A stretch of 18,609 nt of DNA, taken from assembly GCA_964478945.1 (NCBI GenBank), contig CAYZJV010000057.1, positions 1 to 18,609 of the forward strand, given 5' to 3'. Position numbers and translations under genes: made by a program. This document shows, piece after piece, positions 1 through 7,049 of the stretch (within the stretch, counting starts at the first letter, position 1; each line of letters opens with the position of its first letter). Source of the stretch: CAYZJV01 sp964478945. GTDB lineage: Bacteria; Spirochaetota; Spirochaetia; Sphaerochaetales; Sphaerochaetaceae. The notes under the pieces are model-generated. The model was not told the DNA's origin, made no database searches, and saw only the letters and a list, made by a program, of their open reading frames with translations.

Positions 1-48
1 CGCATGCCGGCACCAAAAACCGGAGCCTTACCGCTTGGCTACACCCCT
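1..48 (-). tRNA. tRNA-Gln (anticodon TTG), 3' part beyond the window
   Basis: Read on the minus strand, position 48 down to 1 gives the 5' acceptor strand (AGGGGTG), T8-A9, a D-arm GCC-AAGCGGTAA-GGC, then a 5-bp anticodon stem CCGGT/GCCGG enclosing the 7-base loop TTTTGGT. Loop positions 34-36 are TTG, which reads glutamine codon CAA. The D-arm AAGCGGTAAGGC is typical of bacterial tRNA-Gln. The variable loop begins at the window edge, so the T-arm and 3' acceptor strand are missing. It lies downstream of spoVG in the same direction, about 120 bases from its stop codon. Confidence 0.9.
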
Positions 49-72
49 ACGCCCATATAACAATGTATGGCA

Positions 73-97
73 GCGTCTTGTCGTAGTTACAAGACGC
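73..97 (-). other. Perfect 9-bp hairpin between spoVG and tRNA-Gln
   Basis: GCGTCTTGT and ACAAGACGC form a perfect 9-bp inverted repeat around a 7-base loop. It lies in the spacer between the spoVG stop and the tRNA start. No T-run follows on the minus strand, so it is not a standard intrinsic terminator; it could be a processing site or a T-less terminator. A weak tRNA promoter (a TTATAT box at 53-58 on the minus strand) overlaps its downstream side but is not convincing. Confidence 0.4.
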
Positions 98-170
98 CGC
101 CCACAAAAATACAGGTTTTCCTTGGCTTTGTCCAGTAGGTGTGGGTAGAGTACACCCGATTTTATTCCAC

Positions 171-458
171 TCAGCCTTCGTCGTACTCTTCGTCGGCCTC
201 CGGTGGTGGCGCCATCTTGTAGGCTTCCAGGATCGCATCCTGCATGATGGCCCGGAAATCGCTGCTGATGGGATGGGCCACATCCTTGAATTCCCCGCTT
301 TTGGTCTTACGGCTCGGCATTGCCACGAAGAGGCCCGACTTTCCATCGATCACCTTGAGATTATGGATGACGAATTGATTGTCGAACGTTATGGTCGCAT
401 ACGCCCGCAATTTCCCCTCGGAAGCTATCCTACGAACCCTCACGTCGGTAATTTCCAT
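171..458 (-). CDS. spoVG: SpoVG family regulatory protein
   Basis: A 95-residue protein that matches the SpoVG family over its full length: it opens MEITDVRVRRI, continues with the beta-strand core (YATITFDNQFVIHNLKV), and has the conserved segment FVAMPSRKTKSGEFKDVAHPI near residues 44-64, followed by a C-terminal helix and an acidic tail (EADEEYDEG). SpoVG was named for Bacillus sporulation, but in non-sporulating bacteria including spirochaetes it is a small nucleic-acid-binding regulator; its targets here cannot be read from sequence. The ATG at 458 is preceded by AAGGGGAG at a spacing of 5 bases. It starts 21 bases after the ispE stop, so it is the last protein gene of the operon, with tRNA-Gln after it. 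ispE-spoVG adjacency is common in Firmicutes and spirochaetes. Confidence 0.95.
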   Translation of the reverse strand: MEITDVRVRRIASEGKLRAYATITFDNQFVIHNLKVIDGKSGLFVAMPSRKTKSGEFKDVAHPISSDFRAIMQDAILEAYKMAPPPEADEEYDEG

Positions 459-479
459 GCGAACTCCCCTTACGCTGTA

Positions 480-1385
480 TCATACTAAGACGGTAGCACC
501 AGAATGACCGGGATGCAAGCATTTTATATCAAAAATCGTCACATTGAGATCCAAATCTTCCAATTTTGTTCGCAAAGTTGTAAATTCTTGTTCGCGTTCC
601 CAAAGGTAGCAATAGGCCGCTCCGCTCCCGCTCAATCCACCGAAACACCCCGGATAGCCCTGTGCCACACGATCCAAACGATCATACAGATCGGAAAGCG
701 TTCCCATGACACTGCGGAAGGAGTTGGAGAAGCTCCAGAATGACAATGGCTTCCCATACATGGAAATCATCTCATCCCTACCCAACGACGGACAGAGTGG
801 ATTCTCAGTCCGCCCAATCTTATCCAAAGCGGCATATGCCTTCGCGGTGGACACACCTTTCGAATTCGGCATCACGACAAGGCCCTCCAGATCTTCCCGT
901 GGAGCGAGCGGTGTAATCTTCTCTCCCCTGCCTTCGACACACGCAACCGGTGATTCACCTAGAAAGAAGGGGACATCGGAACCAACCAGAGCCCCTACCC
1001 CAGAAAGCTCACACGGAGAGAGAGGATTACCGAAACAGTCGTTCAAGAGCTTCAGTACTGCAGCCGCATCGCTCGAACCACCACCGAGTCCAGCCTCCTG
1101 GGGAATACGCTTGCGACAACGGATCGCAATACTGGCGATGATGCCGGCCCTTTTTGCAAACAGATCGACGGCAACCGACATGGTATTCGGATGAGGAAGC
1201 TCCATCCCGATCGTATCCACCGCAATGGCGAGGGTATCGGATTCGGTGATTGAAACTTCGACCTCATCGGCCAGATCAACCATCTGGAACAACGAGAGCA
1301 AATCATGGAACCCATCGTCCCGCTTGGCCCCCACATCCAAATGCAGATTCACCTTCGCAGGAGCAAGAGTCTTCATGTTCACCAT
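480..1385 (-). CDS. ispE: 4-diphosphocytidyl-2-C-methyl-D-erythritol kinase (IspE)
   Basis: GHMP-family kinase that phosphorylates CDP-methylerythritol with ATP in the MEP pathway of isoprenoid precursor synthesis; cytosolic. Counting from the start chosen here (301 residues): APAKVNLHLDVG at 8-19 with the catalytic-type lysine 11, the ATP loop IPQEAGLGGGSSDAA at 94-108, VGSDVPFFL at 134-142 with the catalytic-type aspartate 137, and the third GHMP motif LSGSGAAY near 251-258. The ATG at 1385 has GAGG 7 bases upstream; a second in-frame ATG at 1376 has poor spacing. The start lies inside the last codons of the glycosylase gene, giving a 7-base overlap and likely translational coupling. An open frame continues upstream to 1427 but only inside the neighbouring gene. 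Confidence 0.95.
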   Translation of the reverse strand: MVNMKTLAPAKVNLHLDVGAKRDDGFHDLLSLFQMVDLADEVEVSITESDTLAIAVDTIGMELPHPNTMSVAVDLFAKRAGIIASIAIRCRKRIPQEAGLGGGSSDAAAVLKLLNDCFGNPLSPCELSGVGALVGSDVPFFLGESPVACVEGRGEKITPLAPREDLEGLVVMPNSKGVSTAKAYAALDKIGRTENPLCPSLGRDEMISMYGKPLSFWSFSNSFRSVMGTLSDLYDRLDRVAQGYPGCFGGLSGSGAAYCYLWEREQEFTTLRTKLEDLDLNVTIFDIKCLHPGHSGATVLV

Positions 1386-2110
1386 AGACCCGCCTCTTCC
1401 AAACACAATGTCACCTTCCCGTCCCAATCCCTGTTCGCCTGGGGATTGCCTGGACTGGGATGGAGTATCGACACCACCGGAAGGGAAAGTCCCAACCGCC
1501 CGGCACTCCGTTCCAGACGCTTGGTGGCGAATTTTCCAATCCCCACCAGAGCCTTCGGCGCCACCAGAGCCACGATATCGTCAAGATAGGCATCGCACAC
1601 CGCATCAAGCTCGTCGCGTTCGGCCTTCACCAGCTTTTCGGGTACCACGTTGCGGGCCGTCTTCCCCCCATCCATGAACACCAGAGGACAGTAGTTCATC
1701 ACCGCATTGGCAGTGAAGAAATTCTCGGCTGAGCCGAAACGGGTGGCCATCAAGCCCCACAAACGACGACCGCTCACTTCACTTCGACCGACGGCAAAGC
1801 CCTTCACAGGTCGTGCAGGATGTTCCCTCAAGGGCTTTTCCACCACTCCATCCAACCGCATCCACTCGGAAACCGCGGTGACTTCTCCAAACGGAACACC
1901 CGTTTGGGCCATGCCGAACGGACCGGGGTTCATCCCAAGGAAGAGGATATCCACATGGGGATGCACATAGGTGAGAAGGTACTTCTCGTGGATATCCCAC
2001 GCATAGGAAAGAGGGTTGTAGACATATCCATCGAAGCTGAAATCGATCGCATCCACCTCGTCGGAGAATCGCCGGGTACGCGCCACAAGCTGTTCGGTGA
2101 AGGAACTCAA
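1379..2110 (-). CDS. SMUG1-type uracil-DNA glycosylase
   Basis: A 243-residue protein closely resembling vertebrate SMUG1, a single-domain enzyme that removes uracil (and some oxidised pyrimidines in animals) from DNA to start base excision repair. Motif GMNPGPFGMAQTGVPFG at 59-75 forms the catalytic water/uracil pocket, with Asn61; NYCPLVF at 139-145 carries the uracil-specificity asparagine; HPSPGNPQAN at 217-226 is the second catalytic motif with His217. In the vertebrate enzyme the residue at the Gly221 position is arginine. RSEVSGRRLWG at 109-119 is also SMUG1-like. The start is TTG at 2110, within the TTGA overlap with the gltS stop, supported by CGGAGGG about 7 bases upstream; the next in-frame ATG would remove the first motif region. 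It is sandwiched between gltS and ispE. Confidence 0.92.
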   Translation of the reverse strand: MSSFTEQLVARTRRFSDEVDAIDFSFDGYVYNPLSYAWDIHEKYLLTYVHPHVDILFLGMNPGPFGMAQTGVPFGEVTAVSEWMRLDGVVEKPLREHPARPVKGFAVGRSEVSGRRLWGLMATRFGSAENFFTANAVMNYCPLVFMDGGKTARNVVPEKLVKAERDELDAVCDAYLDDIVALVAPKALVGIGKFATKRLERSAGRLGLSLPVVSILHPSPGNPQANRDWDGKVTLCLEEAGLW

Positions 2111-3534
2111 TCGATACCCTCCGTATGGAACAGTTGGGTCCTTTGTGCGAAGGCACGTTTTTTCGAGATCACCATATAGGCAATGAAGGCCCCGATCATG
2201 TACACAGCCGAGATGAGCACAGCCAACCAGAACAACTCCGGGCGATTCTTGGTCACGCTGAACGCAGGCAGATTCACACTGAGTATGATCGGAATGGCAA
2301 GTACGAACACAATACCGACCGAGTACATGTAGTCGGTCGCAACAGGGGTCTCGAATTCAGGATCCACTACCCTCAGAAGAGCCAACCCGGTTGGAAGGGT
2401 ACCCGTCGCCGTCCCATAGATTACAAGCATCCGATAGAACTGGTGGTCATCATAGAGACGACTGCAGTAGGCAGGAAGCACCACCAGGGTAATCAGTATT
2501 CCCACCACCACGAGCGTGAGTATGGGCAACCAATACCCTTGTACAGCCACAAGGGAAATCGCTCCCAACGACGCAGCCACCGTCAAATCGACTGAAAGTC
2601 CGCTGATACGGTTGCAGGTGGCGTTGTCGATCGTGGTCTCCACCTTGACCAGTTTCATGAACATCTTCACAGCCAAGGCACAGAAGGCACTGAAGATGAA
2701 GTTGATCCCCCACAGGCTCTCGGCCAACTCGACACCAAGGGGGCCGATCAAGCCGAGCAATTTCGAGAGCAAGGTCAAGAATCCCCAACTCAACAGATAG
2801 GTGAGCATCACCAGCGCGATATGATAACTCAGTGTATCGAGCGACTCACCGTCGGTGGAAAGATAGGAACCCACCGGGCGCTCCGACTCCACCCTGCTGA
2901 AAAAGCCTGTGCGTATGCTCTTCTTCTTGATCTTGTCGGCATACTTTTTGCCGATCCAACCCCTCTTGAGCCCTTGGTTGATCAGCACCACACCACCGAA
3001 CGAACCGAGAAGGAATCCGATCGCAGCCATGGTGAGCCCCACCGAAGAGCCTCCGATGAATCCCATCCTTTCCCATGTGGAGCCGATCGAGTAGGCTTGG
3101 CCCGGACCCAACTCGAACCCTAGGGTGAGGGTGAATCCGAACGCAGGGAACAGATCGGGCTTCACTGTGGCGATCAGAAGCGCGGTCACCAGAAGACCGA
3201 AGAAACACTGGAGCCCATACTGGCCGATGACCGCAGTCACATTCTGTGCGAGGATACGCTTCCCATTGTGCCCAGGTTCCCTCTTTCCGGTCACCCGCAA
3301 CATCATTGCAATGAAACTGATGTTGAGCAGATGGTAGACCAACTCGCCAAGATAGGCACTCTCCAAGCCCCATAGCGGTGCGATGAAGTTGTAGAACAGC
3401 AGGAGAAAGACTCCCGCAAGGATCGGAGCGGGAATCAAGAACCGTTGGAAGAACGAGATGCGGGCCCTGAGGAGTGCCGCAACCAGCAGTGAGAGAGAAA
3501 TGATTCCTATATGGATGATGTAGTTCCAGTTCAT
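2107..3534 (-). CDS. GltS-like sodium/glutamate symporter (ESS family)
   Basis: A 475-residue polytopic membrane protein with roughly ten to twelve hydrophobic helices. It resembles the GltS/ESS family: the GFELGPGQAYSIG segment (about residues 137-149) corresponds to the family's glycine-rich GFGHG-type re-entrant segment, and GTATGTLPTGLALLR in the second half matches the second family signature, giving the pseudo-twofold arrangement seen in these transporters. A charged loop (KKYADKIKKKSIRTGFF) lies in the middle. By family it would import glutamate or a related acid with sodium at the cytoplasmic membrane; the substrate here is not proven. The ATG at 3534 overlaps the acyltransferase stop (ATGA) and has a near-perfect AAAGGAGGT ribosome binding site. 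Confidence 0.8.
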   Translation of the reverse strand: MNWNYIIHIGIISLSLLVAALLRARISFFQRFLIPAPILAGVFLLLFYNFIAPLWGLESAYLGELVYHLLNISFIAMMLRVTGKREPGHNGKRILAQNVTAVIGQYGLQCFFGLLVTALLIATVKPDLFPAFGFTLTLGFELGPGQAYSIGSTWERMGFIGGSSVGLTMAAIGFLLGSFGGVVLINQGLKRGWIGKKYADKIKKKSIRTGFFSRVESERPVGSYLSTDGESLDTLSYHIALVMLTYLLSWGFLTLLSKLLGLIGPLGVELAESLWGINFIFSAFCALAVKMFMKLVKVETTIDNATCNRISGLSVDLTVAASLGAISLVAVQGYWLPILTLVVVGILITLVVLPAYCSRLYDDHQFYRMLVIYGTATGTLPTGLALLRVVDPEFETPVATDYMYSVGIVFVLAIPIILSVNLPAFSVTKNRPELFWLAVLISAVYMIGAFIAYMVISKKRAFAQRTQLFHTEGID

Positions 3535-4751
3535 GTTGCGGGAACCTCCTTTTGGTCCTCTTCGTAGTTCCCCATGGCCTTGAGTGCACCATAGAGCTCG
3601 ACATATTTCAGTATCGATCTAGTGCCGACCACACGAATGCGCCAAAGCGTATCCCCATGGTAGAATTCAACGGTACTCTTCGCATTCACGATCATCGATT
3701 GGATATCCTTGAAGGCAAACACCAATGTTCCGGCTCCTGCGAATTTTCCGGTCGCCACCATCCTGTCCGATTCCAGGGTAAGGGTGAATCGCTTCGACCA
3801 TGTCACCAAACGCTTACCCTCTCCCTTTTGGAGCAAAACCCCTTCGTCGGCAGGAAACAAAGGGGTACCCCCGGCAGTCTCCCTGGCGATCCCGACCAAT
3901 TCCGACTGCTCCCACTCGTGCCATGCGTGGATACTATCCAATGCAGGGAAATCAGCTGAAACGGGTTCCAATTCATCGTAGGGATTCAACTTTCCCTTCA
4001 AGGAACAATTCGTGCATACGATCCGGTCACCTTCGGTGGTGATGGTGGACTTCCCACCACACGAAGGACAGAGATAAAGCACCTTTTCCAGACCCTCGGA
4101 GAGATGATCGGACACATAGGGAATGCGGTGTTCGGCTTGCCACCGGCGGTGGCTGAAGCCCAACGTGTTGGTAAGCAAATCATGCAATTCCCCCACCTTC
4201 ATCCTTCTCAATTCATCGGGATACACGACACGTACCACCCGTAGGGTTATTTCGCCCTTGCGGGAATACTTCGCCCAACGGGGACGCTGGGCATAGCCTC
4301 CCTCGATATGCATGAGCACCACCGGAACATTGAAGATACGGACCAATTTGGCAGTGGCCACATCGAAGCCAAGCGGTTCACCATCCCATGTACGGGTTCC
4401 CTCGGGGAACAGACCCACTATCTCATTTTGCTTGAATGCTGAGGAAATGTCACGGATTGTCTGCAGATCACTTCTTCCCTGCTGCTTGGCGATGCCCCCA
4501 ACCCATCTCCCCAACAACAACTTGATCAATTGGTTCTTGAACAGATATGCACCGGCCACCCAGCGCACATGCACCTTGAGGGAGGAGGAGATGAAGAAGG
4601 GATCGTAGGAATGGGTATGGTTGGCGAGGATAAGGTACGGACCACTTTCGGGCAACTGCCCATATCCTGCGGTCTTCACTCTATGGTACCAATTCAGCCA
4701 TTTCCCGTATGTCGGACGGGCTATCTTGATGAATAACGGTGTTTTTGACAT
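3531..4751 (-). CDS. PlsC-domain acyltransferase with internal zinc ribbon
   Basis: A 406-residue protein. The N-terminal half is a lysophospholipid/glycerol-phosphate acyltransferase (PlsC) domain: the catalytic NHTHSYDPF at 44-52 (H45, D50; HX4D) and FPEGTRTWDG at 115-124 (EGTR). Residues 228-249 then form a four-cysteine zinc ribbon (CPSC...CTNC, C228, C231, C246, C249), followed by about 150 residues I do not recognise. PlsC enzymes transfer an acyl chain to 1-acyl-glycerol-3-phosphate at the membrane, but this architecture is not the standard phosphatidic-acid enzyme of about 240 residues, so the acceptor is uncertain. The ATG at 4751 has GAGGG 6 bases upstream. It is the first gene of the minus-strand operon, and its end carries the gltS ribosome binding site. 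Confidence 0.85.
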   Translation of the reverse strand: MSKTPLFIKIARPTYGKWLNWYHRVKTAGYGQLPESGPYLILANHTHSYDPFFISSSLKVHVRWVAGAYLFKNQLIKLLLGRWVGGIAKQQGRSDLQTIRDISSAFKQNEIVGLFPEGTRTWDGEPLGFDVATAKLVRIFNVPVVLMHIEGGYAQRPRWAKYSRKGEITLRVVRVVYPDELRRMKVGELHDLLTNTLGFSHRRWQAEHRIPYVSDHLSEGLEKVLYLCPSCGGKSTITTEGDRIVCTNCSLKGKLNPYDELEPVSADFPALDSIHAWHEWEQSELVGIARETAGGTPLFPADEGVLLQKGEGKRLVTWSKRFTLTLESDRMVATGKFAGAGTLVFAFKDIQSMIVNAKSTVEFYHGDTLWRIRVVGTRSILKYVELYGALKAMGNYEEDQKEVPAT

Positions 4752-4771
4752 GTCCGGCCCTCGTTGTCACA

Positions 4772-4800
4772 AATATACCATGAGCGGTAGTCGATGTCTA
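4772..4800 (-). promoter_or_regulatory. Predicted promoter of the plsC-like/gltS/SMUG1/ispE/spoVG operon
   Basis: On the minus strand, TAGACA (4800-4795) and TATATT (4777-4772) are separated by exactly 17 bases. The expected start is 15-20 bases upstream of the ATG at 4751. The same TAGACA box at the same spacing occurs in the pyrimidine operon promoter. Confidence 0.55.
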
Positions 4801-4824
4801 CAAAAGGCATGCGGCGATTCCGGC

Positions 4825-4853
4825 TTGCCCATAACCGATTTACCGGCTATCCT
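4825..4853 (+). promoter_or_regulatory. Predicted promoter of the DUF1538-PII operon
   Basis: TTGCCC (4825-4830) and TATCCT (4848-4853) are 17 bases apart. A start near 4860 leaves a leader of about 25 bases carrying GGGAGGA before the TTG start at 4885. The promoter is back to back with that of the minus-strand operon and does not overlap it. Confidence 0.5.
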
Positions 4854-4884
4854 CAAGACACGGACCACATGGGAGGATACACAA

Positions 4885-6363
4885 TTGGACCTGTTACGGA
4901 AGTTCAGGGACACGACCCTGTCGGTGATTCCTTTGCTCATCATCGTACTGGTGTTGCAGCTCACCATCGCACCGGTGGGCTGGGAGGCAGTTGGACTCTT
5001 CTCGATCGGTTCGTTGTTTGTGATTGTGGGATTGAGCCTATTTCTCCTCGGAACCGATATCGGGATCGTACCGGTGGGACAAAGAACCGGAGCTGCCTTG
5101 ATGGGCAAGAGGAACCTTCTCCTTTTGTTGTCGGTCGGTTTCATCATTGGTCTGGTCATCACCATAGCCGAACCTCAAGTCCAGGTCCTTGCAAAACAGG
5201 TGGTGGATCATGCGCCCGACATGGACCGGAACCTGTTGGTGACCGCCATCGCTTTGGGAGTGGGACTATTCGTTGCCATCGCATTTGCACGCATCATCTT
5301 GAGGGCAAGCTATCGCTTTGTCATCCTCGGATTCTACCTCATCGTTGCAATCCTTGCGTTCCTGGTGGATGAAGTGTTCCTGGGTATCGCATTCGATGCC
5401 GGGGGAGCCACCACCGGACCGATGACCGTGCCCTTCATACTCGCACTCGGTGTGGGAGTGGCAGGAGTGAGGAAAAGCTCCGCGAGCGAACAGGACAGTT
5501 TCGGTCTGGTGGGAATCGCATCGATCGGTCCGATCGCCGCGGTGCTCATCATGGGACTGGCCAGATCGGGAGGATTCGACCATACCACTGCCCAATACCC
5601 GACGATTGCATCGGGATGGGCAGAAGTGTTCATCGCCAGCCTGAATGATGTGGCTCAAGCACTAGGCCCACTGGCACTACTCTTCTTCATCTTTCAAGTG
5701 ACGCTTTTGCACCAACATCGACGCCAATTCATACGTATGCTGCAAGGTCTGGTATATGCGGCCATCGGACTCACCTTGTTCCTGATGGGGGTCAATGGAG
5801 CATTCATGCCTGTGGGAAGTACCCTGGGAGCCCTCCTTGGAACTTCGGAACACCTCTGGATACTGGTGCCCATCGGATTGGTATTGGGTGCGGTGGTGGT
5901 ACTCACCGAACCGGCCGTCTGGATATTGACCGAACAGGTGAGTGAAGTATCGGGAGGGACCGTGAAGAGATCGATGGTACTGGTGTGCTTCTCACTTGGA
6001 GTCTCGTTGGCAGTGGGATTGGCCATGGTTCGGGTGGTAGGCCATGCACCCTTGTGGATGCTCCTGCTCTCCGGTTATATACTGGCCATGGTGTTGATGG
6101 CAACATGTCCTCCCCTGTTCACCGCGATCGCCTTCGATTCCGGAGGTGTCGCCAGTGGACCGATGTCGAGTTCTTTCCTGCTTGCCTTCACCATAGGAGC
6201 CTCGAATGCAGCCGGAGGCGATCCTTTTGCCGATGCGTTCGGTATCGTGGCCCTTATCGCGATGACGCCACTGGTGACCATCCAGTTGCTGGGCATCATC
6301 TACAAAGTGAAACAGAGGCGTTCCGACGAACACTCTGGCACACTGGAGAATCATCATGTGTAA
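4885..6363 (+). CDS. DUF1538 family membrane protein, two internal repeats
   Basis: A 492-residue polytopic membrane protein of the DUF1538 family, function unknown. Two homologous halves are visible. The first has GTDIGIVPVGQRTGAAL (56-72) and IAFDAGGATTGPM (168-180); the second repeats them as GVNGAFMPVGSTLGALL (302-318) and IAFDSGGVASGPM (415-427), each surrounded by about five to six hydrophobic helices. The repeats suggest an inverted or tandem-repeat transporter or channel, which is inference. I chose TTG at 4885 because GGGAGGA lies 8 bases upstream and the protein then begins with a short amphipathic segment and the first helix. The reading frame stays open back to 4621, but that part is antisense to the acyltransferase gene and would include the promoter. 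The next gene overlaps its stop. Confidence 0.85.
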   Translation: MDLLRKFRDTTLSVIPLLIIVLVLQLTIAPVGWEAVGLFSIGSLFVIVGLSLFLLGTDIGIVPVGQRTGAALMGKRNLLLLLSVGFIIGLVITIAEPQVQVLAKQVVDHAPDMDRNLLVTAIALGVGLFVAIAFARIILRASYRFVILGFYLIVAILAFLVDEVFLGIAFDAGGATTGPMTVPFILALGVGVAGVRKSSASEQDSFGLVGIASIGPIAAVLIMGLARSGGFDHTTAQYPTIASGWAEVFIASLNDVAQALGPLALLFFIFQVTLLHQHRRQFIRMLQGLVYAAIGLTLFLMGVNGAFMPVGSTLGALLGTSEHLWILVPIGLVLGAVVVLTEPAVWILTEQVSEVSGGTVKRSMVLVCFSLGVSLAVGLAMVRVVGHAPLWMLLLSGYILAMVLMATCPPLFTAIAFDSGGVASGPMSSSFLLAFTIGASNAAGGDPFADAFGIVALIAMTPLVTIQLLGIIYKVKQRRSDEHSGTLENHHV

Positions 6364-7048
6364 TTCGATGGAGACCATCTACCTACACGGCACACTCCTC
6401 TTGTGCATCGTACAAGCGGGTACCGGTGAATCCTTGGTCGCACATACGAAGGGTGCTGGTGCCCAAGGAGGCACCATACTGCTGGGGAAAGGAGTCGCCG
6501 ATCGAGTGATACTGCACATGCTCGGTCTTGGAGATACGAAAAAGGAGATCACACTCACGATTCTCACCGAATCACAGACCGATACGGTGTGGGAATCGCT
6601 GTCGCATTTCAAGAGGGACAAAAGGTTGGCCTGTGGCATCGCAATGCTCATCGATGTACCAAATGTACTGCGTCATGCAGCCCAACCATCCCAAGGGACA
6701 ATGGAAACAAGGAGAATATCCATGGATAGCCCACACACACTCATCACCTGCATCGTGAACAAGGGAACCGCCGACGAGGTGATGGACGCGGCAAGAAAGG
6801 CCGGTGCCACCGGCGGAACCATCCTCAATGCACGGGGGACCGGAAAGGAGGAGGATGTGAAATTCTTCGGAGTACGCTTGGTCCCGGAGAAGGAGATGCT
6901 CATGTTGTTGGTCGGATCAGGACTCACCGGCAAGGTCTTGGATGCCATCAGAACCGTTCCGTGTCTTGCCGAACCCGGTTCGGGGATCGCCTTCTGCATC
7001 GATGTGGAACGCTTCATGACTCTGGGAGGCAAACTCCCACAGAACTGA
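6356..7048 (+). CDS. Tandem PII-like (GlnB-fold) protein, DUF1538 partner
   Basis: A 230-residue protein made of two PII-like domains in one chain, about residues 12-105 and 127-221. They align with each other: LLCIVQAGTGESLVAHTKGAGAQGGTIL in the first (shown here in part) matches ITCIVNKGTADEVMDAARKAGATGGTIL in the second, and both end in a G-x-AFCIDV or GIAMLIDV strand. Domain 2 keeps PGSGIAF, in the place of the PII nucleotide-contacting loop; the first domain is more divergent. The canonical T-loop with its modified tyrosine is not present. PII proteins are trimeric sensors of ATP/ADP and other small molecules that control transporters; a role controlling the DUF1538 protein is inferred from the 8-base overlap (ATG at 6356 ahead of the TAA at 6361). 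GGAG lies about 8 bases upstream. The stop is one base from the convergent pyrC stop. Confidence 0.8.
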   Translation: MCNSMETIYLHGTLLLCIVQAGTGESLVAHTKGAGAQGGTILLGKGVADRVILHMLGLGDTKKEITLTILTESQTDTVWESLSHFKRDKRLACGIAMLIDVPNVLRHAAQPSQGTMETRRISMDSPHTLITCIVNKGTADEVMDAARKAGATGGTILNARGTGKEEDVKFFGVRLVPEKEMLMLLVGSGLTGKVLDAIRTVPCLAEPGSGIAFCIDVERFMTLGGKLPQN

Positions 7049-7049
7049 T

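Noticed and set aside
4621..4884. 88-residue N-terminal extension of the DUF1538 protein
   Set aside because: It overlaps the acyltransferase start on the other strand and both promoters; TTG at 4885 has a good ribosome binding site and fits the family.
7018..7040. Hairpin TGGGAG/CTCCCA as a terminator of the PII gene or pyrC
   Set aside because: Only 6 bp, inside the coding end of the PII gene, with no T-run on either strand.
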